Assembly: GCA_913060475.1 (NCBI GenBank)
Contig: CAJXSD010000017.1
Span: forward strand, 1-48,883
DNA from: an uncultured Paracoccaceae bacterium
GTDB lineage: Bacteria > Pseudomonadota > Alphaproteobacteria > Rhodobacterales > Rhodobacteraceae
DNA length: 48,883 nucleotides
Direction of reading: 5' to 3'
Part shown: one piece after another, positions 33,815 through 42,122 of the stretch
Position numbering within the stretch: position 1 is the stretch's first letter
How the letters are laid out: each line of letters begins with the position of its first letter
Notes under the pieces: model-generated
Seen by the model: only the letters and a program-made list of their open reading frames with translations
Databases searched by the model: none
What the model was told of the DNA's origin: nothing
Made by a program: the position numbers and the translations under genes

Positions 33815-36141
33815 TAGCCTTCGCCAAATGGGATCCAGATGGTTTTTGGTTCGGTTGCGTGGGGCAGAGCAGTTTTGACAAATGCGCTGGTCCAGCTTTG
33901 GTCGTATCCGTCATTCACCCAAGTGCGTTTCAGGTTGGTGACGCTGTTTTCTTGGATCGTTCTGGAAATATCTGCCTGAGAAAAGGACCAAACGGCGTCA
34001 ATTTCCATGTGGCTGGCCATATGGGGGGCCAGTTCGGTTTGTGATCCGGTCAGGATATTGGCCGCGCCTGCGGGAATATCAGAGGTGTCCAAGATTTGAT
34101 AAAGGTCGGTTGCGATCAAGGGGGCCGTTTCGCTGGCGACCATGATCATGCGATTGCCCATAGCCAACCCCGCTGCAAGAGGGGCAATCAGGCCCATCAA
34201 GGGCATGTGGTTGGGGCAGAACGCGCCGATTATTCCCACAGGTTCGTTGACAACCAGCGTTGCACCGCGCATCGGTGTGTTGGCGATGGTGCCATCAAAT
34301 TTATCGGCCCAAGCCGCGGCGGCGAAGAGGGTATTCAGGGCGGTTTGAACCTCGGATTTTCCTGATTTAGAGCCTGTTTGCGCATCGATATTGGTGGCAA
34401 ATTCATCGGCGCGGGCAGAGAGGTTTTCGGCTAGAAAATACAAGATTTGCGCGCGCAGGTGGCCCGTGGATCTGGACCATCCGCTGGCCGAAACGGCGGC
34501 CGTTACGGCGTTACGGATATCCTTGCGGCTGGCCAGTGGCATGTGGCCAATGAGTTTACCACCCGCGTCGTGAACGGGTTTGGAATATCCGCTGTCGGGG
34601 CGGGTCTGTTTGCCGCCGATGTACAGTTTCGCGGTGCGATCAATGTCTAAAACGCCCGTGTTAGAGACAGATTTTGCGGCAGTAGGTTTGATTTTGACCC
34701 GTTTCGCCGTGGGATTGGTATAGGCGGACAGTCCTGTCCAGCCACCTTCGCGACCGAAACCGCTGTCGCGTTGACCGCCAAAGGGGGCGGCGGCATCAAA
34801 CATATTGGTGCCATTGATCCAGATCACACCGGCGCGCAGTTGCGGGGCAACGCCAAGGGCTAGGTTGATATTTTCGCTCCAGATCGATGCGGCAAGACCG
34901 TAGCGGGTGTTATTGGCCAGATCGACCGCCTCGGACGGGGTGCGGAAGGTCATGGACACCAGAACGGGACCAAAGATTTCGTCCTGCATCAGCGGATCGG
35001 CGGTGCCCAGCCCTGTGATCAGGGTTGGGGGATAAAACAATCCCTCTGGCGCGGTGCCCTGCGTGATCTGGGCATCGCATTGGCCAACCATTGCGGTGAT
35101 GCGGTCAAATTGGCTGCGATCCACGATGGCGCCCATGTCTATGGATTTGTCCAGCGGATTGCCCACACGCAATTTGGTCATACGGGCGCGCAATTTGGCA
35201 TAGAACCGGTCGGCCACGCCCTCTTGGACCAGCAAACGGGACCCTGCGCAGCACACTTGGCCCTGGTTGAACCAGATGGCGTCCACCACGCCCTCGACGG
35301 CGCTGTCCAGATCGGCGTCATCGAACACGATAAAGGGGGATTTGCCGCCCAGTTCCAGAGTCAGAGATTTGCCCGTGCCGGCGGTCGCCACGCGGATTTT
35401 GCGCCCAACCTCGGTCGAGCCGGTAAAGGCGATTTTGTCGATATCGGGGTGCGATACGATCATTTCACCCACGCGGCCATCGCCGGTGACGATGTTGACC
35501 ACGCCGTTTGGCACGCCAGCCTCAGAACAGATTTGCGCAAAGAGCAACGCGGTTAGGGATGTATATTCGGCCGGTTTCAACACGACCGTATTGCCCATCG
35601 CCAGCGCAGGCGCGATTTTCCACGCCAGCATCAGCAGCGGGAAATTCCACGGAATAATTTGACCACAGACGCCCAAGGCCTGACGGTCGGGCAATTCGGT
35701 GTCCATCACGGCGGCCATGCCTGCGTGGTAATAAAAATGGCGTTGCGCCAAGGGGATATCGGCATCGCGGGTTTCGCGAATGGGTTTGCCGTTGTCCAAT
35801 GTTTCCAGCACCGCAAACAGCCGTGCATGTTTTTGCAACAGCCGCGCCAGGGCATATAGAACACGCGCGCGGCCCTGACCGCCCAGTTTTTCCCATTTCG
35901 CTTGCGCCTTGCGGGCGGCGGATACGGCGGCGTTGACGTCATCTGGGGTCGCTTGTGATATTTGGCCCAAGGTTTCGCCCGTTGCAGGGTTAAGCGTATC
36001 AAATGTAGCGCCGGCGGCGGTCATTTTGCCATTGATGAAATGACCAAAGGGACCGTTTTCGGCGATCCAATCCAATGCAGGGCGCGCGGATTCAGGGGCA
36101 GTTCCATAGTCCATGGTTTCAAAAATCTCTTTGACAGTCAT
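33814..36141 (-). CDS. ALDH16-type bidomain aldehyde dehydrogenase
   Basis: The 775-residue protein contains two ALDH domains. The first (about residues 25-490) is complete: Asn166 in PWNFP, Glu263 in LELGGK, and catalytic Cys297 in GQVCCAGSR. The second (about 510-770) aligns with the N-terminal cofactor half (VVNEPVGIIGAFCPNHMPLM) but lacks a Glu-LGGK motif and a catalytic Cys. This is the architecture of ALDH16; bacterial ALDH16 retains activity in the first domain. It is 4 bp after the deoC stop, so both are in one operon; acetaldehyde released by DeoC is a plausible substrate. True specificity is not known. Confidence 0.9.
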   Translation of the reverse strand: MTVKEIFETMDYGTAPESARPALDWIAENGPFGHFINGKMTAAGATFDTLNPATGETLGQISQATPDDVNAAVSAARKAQAKWEKLGGQGRARVLYALARLLQKHARLFAVLETLDNGKPIRETRDADIPLAQRHFYYHAGMAAVMDTELPDRQALGVCGQIIPWNFPLLMLAWKIAPALAMGNTVVLKPAEYTSLTALLFAQICSEAGVPNGVVNIVTGDGRVGEMIVSHPDIDKIAFTGSTEVGRKIRVATAGTGKSLTLELGGKSPFIVFDDADLDSAVEGVVDAIWFNQGQVCCAGSRLLVQEGVADRFYAKLRARMTKLRVGNPLDKSIDMGAIVDRSQFDRITAMVGQCDAQITQGTAPEGLFYPPTLITGLGTADPLMQDEIFGPVLVSMTFRTPSEAVDLANNTRYGLAASIWSENINLALGVAPQLRAGVIWINGTNMFDAAAPFGGQRDSGFGREGGWTGLSAYTNPTAKRVKIKPTAAKSVSNTGVLDIDRTAKLYIGGKQTRPDSGYSKPVHDAGGKLIGHMPLASRKDIRNAVTAAVSASGWSRSTGHLRAQILYFLAENLSARADEFATNIDAQTGSKSGKSEVQTALNTLFAAAAWADKFDGTIANTPMRGATLVVNEPVGIIGAFCPNHMPLMGLIAPLAAGLAMGNRMIMVASETAPLIATDLYQILDTSDIPAGAANILTGSQTELAPHMASHMEIDAVWSFSQADISRTIQENSVTNLKRTWVNDGYDQSWTSAFVKTALPHATEPKTIWIPFGEG

Positions 36142-36145
36142 TGTT

Positions 36146-37102
36146 TTACCCCATCGCGTGGTGGTTAGCGGCGGAATAGGCGCCGGTGACGTGGTGATCC
36201 AACTGGCGTTCGATATCGCCCATCAGCGACGATGCCCCAAACCGGAACAGATCATTTTCCAGCCAGCGGCGGCCCAGTTCCTCTTGCATCATGGATAGAT
36301 AGACCAAGGCATCCTTGGCCTTGGAAATGCCGCCCGCAGGTTTATAGCCGACCATGTAGCCAGTGCGGTCGTAATAATCGCGGATCGCGCGGATCATGAC
36401 CAAGGATACGGGCAGGGTGGCGTTTACGCTTTCTTTGCCGGTTGAGGTTTTGATGAAATCCGCCCCAGCCATCATGCAAATCATCGACGCACGCGCGACA
36501 TTGCGCAGTGATCCCAATTCGCCAGTGGCCAGGATCGCCTTGACATGGGCATCGCCGCAAGCGTCGCGGAATGCGCGCATTTCATCATAAAGCGCCTGCC
36601 AATTCTGCGACAGCACATGGCGGCGCGATATGACGATATCGATTTCGCGGGCCCCTGCGGCGACAGATGCCTCAATTTCAGCAATGCGCAGGTTTAGCGG
36701 CGACAGCCCCGCAGGAAACCCCGTGGATACGGCAGCAACCGGAATGCCGGTGCCATCCAACGCCTGAACGGCAGTTTCGATCATATCATGATAGACACAG
36801 ACCGCGCCCACCGTGATTGGCCCCATGCCCAGCGCATCCAATATGTCGCGGCGCACAGGATTGCGGGCCTTGGCGCACAAACGGCGCACACGATCGGCGG
36901 TGTCATCGCCCGATAGGGTGGTCAGGTCGATGCAAGTCACCGCGCGTAATAACCACGCGGCTTGGTGATCTTTCTTAACGGAACGGCGGGTGCCCAATTG
37001 GCCCGCGCGACGTTCAATGGCAGATTGATTGGCCTGCACGCCCAGCGCCCAGTCCAAATCCAAAGGGGTCCCCGGATTGCGGGGAAAATCATGTAATGTC
37101 AT
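36146..37102 (-). CDS. deoC: Deoxyribose-phosphate aldolase
   Basis: About 318 residues of the long alphaproteobacterial/eukaryotic DeoC type: AVTCIDLTTLSGDDTADRVR, CVYHDMIETAVQAL, AVSTGFPAGLSPLNLRIAEI, the Schiff-base region ADFIKTSTGKESVNAT with Lys, and VGYKPAGGISKAKDAL with the proton-relay Lys. It cleaves 2-deoxyribose 5-phosphate into glyceraldehyde 3-phosphate and acetaldehyde. The ATG at 37102 is preferred to the longer frame (to 37144), giving the family N-terminus. It is followed closely by the ALDH16 gene, which probably oxidises the aldehyde product. Confidence 0.92.
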   Translation of the reverse strand: MTLHDFPRNPGTPLDLDWALGVQANQSAIERRAGQLGTRRSVKKDHQAAWLLRAVTCIDLTTLSGDDTADRVRRLCAKARNPVRRDILDALGMGPITVGAVCVYHDMIETAVQALDGTGIPVAAVSTGFPAGLSPLNLRIAEIEASVAAGAREIDIVISRRHVLSQNWQALYDEMRAFRDACGDAHVKAILATGELGSLRNVARASMICMMAGADFIKTSTGKESVNATLPVSLVMIRAIRDYYDRTGYMVGYKPAGGISKAKDALVYLSMMQEELGRRWLENDLFRFGASSLMGDIERQLDHHVTGAYSAANHHAMG

Positions 37103-37222
37103 ATGGTATCGTCCAAAGTTATCGCATTCACCCTGCCATGCCACAACACAACTGACAAGACCCAGCCCAATTGAAAAACCTGAAAGATGCCCCCATACCG
37201 AGCATCAAAAGAAGGTGTGATT

Positions 37223-38356
37223 TCAGCGCATTTGGCCGGTTTGTGAAACCAAGGATCGGGCAATGTCCGGACGTGTCAAATTTTCAACAAGGGTGTTGTT
37301 GGCAGAATTGGTTGCCGCCGCAATCACGGTATTGTTGGCAACATCAATGCTGATCTTGGCGTACCACAGGGTGTTTGATCCGTCATGCCAAATCTGTTTT
37401 TGCCCATGTGACGTGTCGATCATCCACCCCAAGCCATAGACCCCGGACTGAGGCGTTTGCATTTGCTTGCAACTTGATTGGCTTAGAAAGCTTGCAAATT
37501 CTCCGCGACAGGCCTTGACATGGGCCTGTCCCCATTTGGCCAGATCACCCAACGTCATGTGTATCGTCCCCGCCGGACCCATCCACGCGGGATTATCCGA
37601 CAAATTGCTGTTGGGGTCCATTGGAATGGACGTCACAACCCCGTCCATGTGCCCCCTGGGGTCCGTGGCCCCCTTGGGTGGCCCAAATCCAAGCGATGTC
37701 AGGGACAGCGGCGTCGCGATTTCACGCTGAACCAGGGTTTCCCATGGCGCATTCGCAACCTCTTCGACGATGATCCCCGCCAAGACAAAGCCAATGTTGG
37801 AATAGTGATATCGCCCCTTTGGTCGGGATAACGGCTGTGACCACATCTGGGACAGCACACGCCGCCGCCCATCATACGGGTCATAGGATTTGGAAGCTAT
37901 CAGAACAGCAAGTGACGGATTCGCGCGAATACCTGCGCTGTGACTTAGGATCTGGCGCAGCGTCAGGGCGCGCCATTGCGGGTGCATTTGGTCCGAATAC
38001 CGCGCAAGATATCTCTCGATCGGCGCATCAAGCCGCAGCTTGCCCTGATCGACCAGCTGCATGATTAGGGTCGCGGTAAAGGTTTTGGTGATCGATCCGA
38101 TGTGCCATCGCGCGTCTGGTCGGACCTGTGTCTTACTGCCGCGTTGGATTGGGCCCGCGACCAAAACCGCCGGCGCGGCCCCATTGGCAGCATAGGCGAC
38201 ACCTGCCGCTTGGGTCGCTTTGTACCCCCGAACCTTGGTTATACCGTTTGGTGGCGTGGTTGGCGAATTGTTGTGCGGTGCGGCGGCGCAGTTGTTCAAA
38301 ATGGCAAAGACAGTGCCAAGAACCAGCGATTTCGCCCCAAATCGAATATATGTCAT
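37223..38356 (-). CDS. Exported serine hydrolase, class C beta-lactamase family
   Basis: The 377-residue protein has an N-terminal signal segment (AKSLVLGTVFAILNNCAAAP) and the penicillin-binding/beta-lactamase fold: SxxK in HIGSITKTF (about residue 90), the YxN motif in YHYSNIGFVLAG (about 186) and an HxG-type third box in IWHDGSNTLWYA. The group includes esterases, D-amino peptidases and carboxypeptidases as well as AmpC; the family style here (ISHSAGI, PRGHMDG) is that of EstB/Pab87-like hydrolases, so antibiotic resistance is not implied. The sequence around Cys is not a convincing lipobox. A perfect palindrome sits about 40 bp upstream. Confidence 0.85.
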   Translation of the reverse strand: MTYIRFGAKSLVLGTVFAILNNCAAAPHNNSPTTPPNGITKVRGYKATQAAGVAYAANGAAPAVLVAGPIQRGSKTQVRPDARWHIGSITKTFTATLIMQLVDQGKLRLDAPIERYLARYSDQMHPQWRALTLRQILSHSAGIRANPSLAVLIASKSYDPYDGRRRVLSQMWSQPLSRPKGRYHYSNIGFVLAGIIVEEVANAPWETLVQREIATPLSLTSLGFGPPKGATDPRGHMDGVVTSIPMDPNSNLSDNPAWMGPAGTIHMTLGDLAKWGQAHVKACRGEFASFLSQSSCKQMQTPQSGVYGLGWMIDTSHGQKQIWHDGSNTLWYAKISIDVANNTVIAAATNSANNTLVENLTRPDIARSLVSQTGQMR

Positions 38357-38396
38357 CAAAACCCTAAATCCTAATTGTCGCCAAACGACAAAACTG

Positions 38397-38426
38397 TTTT
38401 CTATAATGAGTCAACATTATAGAAAA
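38397..38426. promoter_or_regulatory. Perfect 12-bp inverted repeat with embedded -10 element
   Basis: TTTTCTATAATG and CATTATAGAAAA form a perfect 12-bp inverted repeat with a 6-nt spacer (AGTCAA on plus, TTGACT on minus), about 40-70 bp before the beta-lactamase-like gene start. On the minus strand TATAAT is a consensus -10 hexamer. A dedicated repressor binding over this promoter, or a hairpin terminator for the upstream aldolase-like gene, are both possible; no T-run follows the stem beyond the symmetric TTTT. Confidence 0.55.
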
Positions 38427-38494
38427 TCGCACATCAAACAAGGTAAGGTTTTCCTTAGGCTGGGGCAAAAAGGATAAGCATTAGGGCCATCGCC

Positions 38495-39238
38495 CTAGCT
38501 GGCGTAGTTGGATCCCTCTTCATCTAGGATCGCCTTTAACTCGGCCAGGTGGCGGGCATCCTGTTCGGGATAGGTTTCCAATTCGCGGGCGGTTTTTTCG
38601 GCGATGTCATCGGGCAGAATGCGCAGGGGCTGACCGGTTTGCAACGCACGAATATAGGTTTCTGCCGCACGTTCAAAATAATACAACCGGTTGAATGTAT
38701 CGGCCACGGTTTGGCCCACAACCAACACGCCGTGGTTGCCCATGATCAAAACCTTTTTCTGGGGATCGGACAACAGGGTGGAACACCGCTCGCCCTCTTC
38801 TTCGAACGCCAAACCGCCGTAATGGTCATCGATCACATAGCGGTTGAAAAACGTGGCACAGTTTTGATCGATGGGCGGCAGGCGGCTGTCGGCAAGGGAT
38901 GCCAAAACCGTGGCGTGAATCGAATGCACATGCATGGCACAACGCGCATGCGCACAGTGGCGGTGGATTGCCCCGTGCAGCCCCCATGCGGTGGGATCGG
39001 GCGCGTTTGGGCCCAACAGGGTATCAGGATCATTCGCATCGACCACGATCAGATCTGACGCCTTGACGCGGGAAAAATGCACCTGATTGGGATTCATCAA
39101 AAACCGCGTGCCCTCATCGTTGATGGCCAGTGAAAAATGGTTTGCCACGCCTTCGTGCATGTTCAACCGCGCGGTCCAGCGAAAGGCCGCGGCCAGATCA
39201 ACCCGTTCGGCCCAGTTATCAATGTTTGCGTGTTTCAT
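38495..39238 (-). CDS. Class II aldolase/adducin family protein
   Basis: The 247-residue protein belongs to the fuculose aldolase/adducin fold: AAAFRWTARLNMHEGVANHF at the N-terminus, then AIHRHCAHARCAMHVHSIHA with the metal-binding His cluster, a conserved catalytic Glu region in FEEEGERC, and KKVLIMGNHGVLVVG with a further metal His. The family includes sugar-phosphate aldolases and decarboxylases; this longer subtype is widespread in proteobacteria without known substrate. The ATG at 39238 (AGAGG upstream) is preferred to the frame start at 39265. Confidence 0.87.
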   Translation of the reverse strand: MKHANIDNWAERVDLAAAFRWTARLNMHEGVANHFSLAINDEGTRFLMNPNQVHFSRVKASDLIVVDANDPDTLLGPNAPDPTAWGLHGAIHRHCAHARCAMHVHSIHATVLASLADSRLPPIDQNCATFFNRYVIDDHYGGLAFEEEGERCSTLLSDPQKKVLIMGNHGVLVVGQTVADTFNRLYYFERAAETYIRALQTGQPLRILPDDIAEKTARELETYPEQDARHLAELKAILDEEGSNYAS

Positions 39239-39350
39239 GCGACCCTCTATGCGATCCCCTGTCAATTACGGCCAAGGGTCGCATAGGATCAATTTTCGCG
39301 CAAATCGTTTTTTCACATGTACTGCGATTTGAATACAAGCCGACGCCGCG

Positions 39351-41486
39351 TCAGGTCCAAAGAACGGCCCCCTGAACATAGTCGAACATCTGTGTTTCCC
39401 ATGACTCGGTGCTGGTTGCGTCATAGACATCTGCATGATCTGCGATGTAAATGCGCAGCATGTGATCGGCAGTTTGCCCCTGGATCCAACCACCCGCCTG
39501 AGACGAAGAAAAGGTATAGGACGCTGGATCGTAATCGAGGTAAAAGGCCCAATCCAGCATCAAATAATCTTCCTCAAGCACGCGAAAATCATGGATGGTT
39601 GTGGACCCATCGCCCTGCAGGAACACGAACGTATCCTGTCCCGCGCCGCCGGACAAATGATCGGCCCCTGATCCACCATGCAGATAGTCATTACCCGCCC
39701 CACCCTGCATCGTGTCATTGCCAGCGCCACCAATCATATGATCATCGCCATCGCCGCCAAACATCACATCATGGCCTGCGTTTCCGTACAGATCATCATC
39801 ATCTGCACCGCCAAACATGCGGTCACGACCGCCGCCGCCATGCAGTTTATCGTATCCGTCGCCGCCCTGCATTATGTCGGCACCTGCACCACCAAACAGC
39901 AAATCGTCGCCTGCGCCACCATCGATGCGATCTGCGCCACGACCGCCGACGATGGTATCAAACCCATCCTGCCCCAGCAGCGTGTCATTGCCACGATTAC
40001 CGAACAGTTTGTCATTCCCATCGCCGCCCTGGATCATGTCAGATCCCTGATGTCCGCGCAGGAAATCGTCGCCCGCGCCGCCGTCCATCCGATCCCAACC
40101 GCGACCGCCTAGGATAACATCGTCGCCATCAAGCCCAGACAGGGTATCATTGCCGCGTTGCCCAAAAATGGTGTCATTCCCCGTGCCGCCATCAATCTGG
40201 TCGTGACCGGATGTGCCCGCCAAGCGTTGGTCGGGATCAGTACTGGTCCAATCGCCTTGGGCCACCGGATTGCCATCGCTGTCAAACCTTTGGATCAGAA
40301 TATCGGTGGTATAGGTCACGGCGTGATATCCGTTCCACGTGATTGCAAACCCGCCATCTGCGGTGGCGGTGATTTCCGGGTCGGACATAAATGATTCATC
40401 ATTCGCAGAAAACGCAAAATCATGGCGCGTTCCGTCTGTGTCAAAAATGGCCCCGGCGTGGGTATTATCAGGATCGGCCACAATATCGGTACGCCAAATG
40501 GCCACCAAACGCCCATCAGCCAGAAAGGCGGCCTTGGCACGATCATCGTCCAGGCCGACCACATCGTGCAAAACGAAAGCGGCACCTTGGGCCACCCCTT
40601 GGGCATCAAAGCGCTGCGCCATGATTGCTTGGTCCGACCCGACCACTGTTATATCACGCTGTTCCCAGACGATAACAAACTGACCCGTCACAGGATCGAC
40701 CGCGATGTCAGGATGGTGCGCGGTTTCTTTGACCGGATCGGTGGTTGGGATGGTCTGCGCCGTGATGCGTGGGTACCCTGGCGCGTCCTGATATATCGCG
40801 AAACGGATGTCACCACGCCCCCCATTGGTCAGGTTATTCGTGCTGTCGTACCACGTCACGACGAAATTCCCATTGGGCAGGGTCGCAATTTGCGGTTCAT
40901 GGTCATAAGTATTGTCGCCACTGGGCGCGACAAATTCCGCCGTTGCGCCGCCTGCACCATCAAATACGCGCAGGGTGATGTCATACCCTGTAAACCCATC
41001 GGTTCCATCTGCATCATAGCTTTTCCAGACGATGGCAAATTTACCGTCCGACAGCGCGGTGATGTCCGGCGCGCGCTGATCGCTGGCGGTGGTGGTGTTG
41101 ACATCAAACACATCACCATCCAAGGCCAAGGTCCCGTCACCGCCCAGCGTAAACAGCCCGCCGCGAATGTTATGATCGGGTGCACCGGCCGTTAAATAAT
41201 GTTGCCACACCACCGCGATACGTCCGTCGGACAATTCCGCAACCCGCGGTACAATTTGCGCGCCCAAATCATCCGGCGCCAGTTCCGCCGCATCACCGGC
41301 ATAGGTGCCATCGGCATTCAGCACACGATACCAAACCTTGATTTTTGTGTCGCCCGTTTCGTCCAGACCACTGTCATTTCCACGCCACACCACCACGGTG
41401 CGGCCATCGGACAACTGCGTGATCGCGGGATCCATTTCAACGGTTGTGAACGACGAATTCAATGTAATTGGGGATAACCCAGCCAT
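39351..41486 (-). CDS. RTX protein with seven-repeat (propeller-like) N-terminal region
   Basis: The 711-residue protein has two parts. Residues 18-390 hold seven copies of a PxIxxLxDGxFxVxW repeat, starting near residues 20, 80, 140, 198, 259, 318 and 370 (for example PAITQLSDGRTVVVW, PDITALSDGKFAIVW, PEITATADGGFAITW), a spacing of about 52-61 that suggests a seven-bladed beta-propeller. Residues about 424-622 are roughly twenty RTX nonapeptides (GGAGDDFLRG, GGDGNDKLFG), which fold on binding calcium outside the cell. The last 85 residues end in a weakly hydrophobic segment as expected of a type I secretion signal. No exporter genes are nearby. An AAAGGG lies about 10 nt before the ATG. Adhesive or carbohydrate-binding roles are inference. 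Confidence 0.87.
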   Translation of the reverse strand: MAGLSPITLNSSFTTVEMDPAITQLSDGRTVVVWRGNDSGLDETGDTKIKVWYRVLNADGTYAGDAAELAPDDLGAQIVPRVAELSDGRIAVVWQHYLTAGAPDHNIRGGLFTLGGDGTLALDGDVFDVNTTTASDQRAPDITALSDGKFAIVWKSYDADGTDGFTGYDITLRVFDGAGGATAEFVAPSGDNTYDHEPQIATLPNGNFVVTWYDSTNNLTNGGRGDIRFAIYQDAPGYPRITAQTIPTTDPVKETAHHPDIAVDPVTGQFVIVWEQRDITVVGSDQAIMAQRFDAQGVAQGAAFVLHDVVGLDDDRAKAAFLADGRLVAIWRTDIVADPDNTHAGAIFDTDGTRHDFAFSANDESFMSDPEITATADGGFAITWNGYHAVTYTTDILIQRFDSDGNPVAQGDWTSTDPDQRLAGTSGHDQIDGGTGNDTIFGQRGNDTLSGLDGDDVILGGRGWDRMDGGAGDDFLRGHQGSDMIQGGDGNDKLFGNRGNDTLLGQDGFDTIVGGRGADRIDGGAGDDLLFGGAGADIMQGGDGYDKLHGGGGRDRMFGGADDDDLYGNAGHDVMFGGDGDDHMIGGAGNDTMQGGAGNDYLHGGSGADHLSGGAGQDTFVFLQGDGSTTIHDFRVLEEDYLMLDWAFYLDYDPASYTFSSSQAGGWIQGQTADHMLRIYIADHADVYDATSTESWETQMFDYVQGAVLWT

Positions 41487-41556
41487 AATCTTAACCCTTT
41501 GTAAAAAAATGAATTCAATAAAATAAGGGTAAGGGTATCACAAAACCGCGCGTTTT

Positions 41557-42006
41557 TCAATCATTCTGCGGAATGCGGGGGCCAGTATCAATCACACAGG
41601 CGGGCGACCAGACATAACCATCTGGGCAGGTGATACAGGCTTCTCGCAGGCCATGGGGTTTGTCTGCCGGCAACTCTAGGATATCGGCGCCGATTTGTTT
41701 GGCCCGATCCACTGCGGCATCAGGGTCAGATTGAAACAGGTAAAACTGCGCCCCTGCCCCGCGTGGCGGTAGTTCGGGGACCAGCCCAAGCGTCGGATGC
41801 GTCCCAAAGGTATGATCCGCGTGCAATTGCATCACCTGCCCCTGATATTGCATAATGGCGAAATCATCGCTGACGCGGTGGGCCGTCATACCAAAAACAT
41901 GTGACAAAAATTCTGCACTGCGCCGCACATCCCGCACCAGCAGGTTGATACCAATACCTGACAGCGATTTTCCGAAATCTTGGGGGGATACTGTTTCAAA
42001 ATCCAT
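41557..42006 (-). CDS. VOC (glyoxalase/bleomycin-resistance) superfamily protein
   Basis: The 149-residue protein shows paired beta-alpha-beta-beta-beta modules: GIGINLLVRDVRRSAEFLSH with FGMTAHRVSDDFAIMQYQGQ, and then AGAQFYLFQSDPDAAVDRAK with ADILELPADKPHGLREACIT and PDGYVWSPA. Metal ligands cannot be assigned confidently. The group covers glyoxalases, dioxygenases and drug-sequestering proteins; the exact function is unknown. It is divergent from amn; a TCACAC palindrome sits between them. Confidence 0.83.
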   Translation of the reverse strand: MDFETVSPQDFGKSLSGIGINLLVRDVRRSAEFLSHVFGMTAHRVSDDFAIMQYQGQVMQLHADHTFGTHPTLGLVPELPPRGAGAQFYLFQSDPDAAVDRAKQIGADILELPADKPHGLREACITCPDGYVWSPACVIDTGPRIPQND

Positions 42007-42051
42007 ATGAAAACTTTCAATGCTATATCTTGCAGTGCTGTCAAATGCGTG

Positions 42052-42066
42052 TCACACTTGGTGTGA
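42052..42066. promoter_or_regulatory. Palindrome TCACAC-N3-GTGTGA between VOC gene and amn
   Basis: TCACAC and GTGTGA form a perfect 6-bp inverted repeat with a TTG spacer, centred about 65 bp from amn and 55 bp from the VOC gene, in the 116-bp divergent gap. It has the form of a dimeric regulator site. On the minus strand a TTGACA lies at about 42037-42042. Binding protein unknown. Confidence 0.45.
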
Positions 42067-42122
42067 TAGAAAAGACTATCCAATAACAATAATTCCGTCA
42101 ATCAAGCGGAGAGTAGGCAAAA

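Noticed and set aside
37223..38356. Antibiotic-resistance beta-lactamase and lipoprotein
   Set aside because: The SxxK/YxN family is mostly esterases and peptidases, the motif style is not AmpC-like, and the residues before Cys do not fit a lipobox.
39620..40230. CRISPR-like or tandem DNA repeat array
   Set aside because: The periodicity is of 27 nt coding units for RTX nonapeptides with varied DNA sequence, not identical repeats with spacers.
41542..41556. Terminator AAAAC/GTTTT after the VOC gene
   Set aside because: The stem is only 5 bp around CGCGC and overlaps the stop region; too weak to claim.
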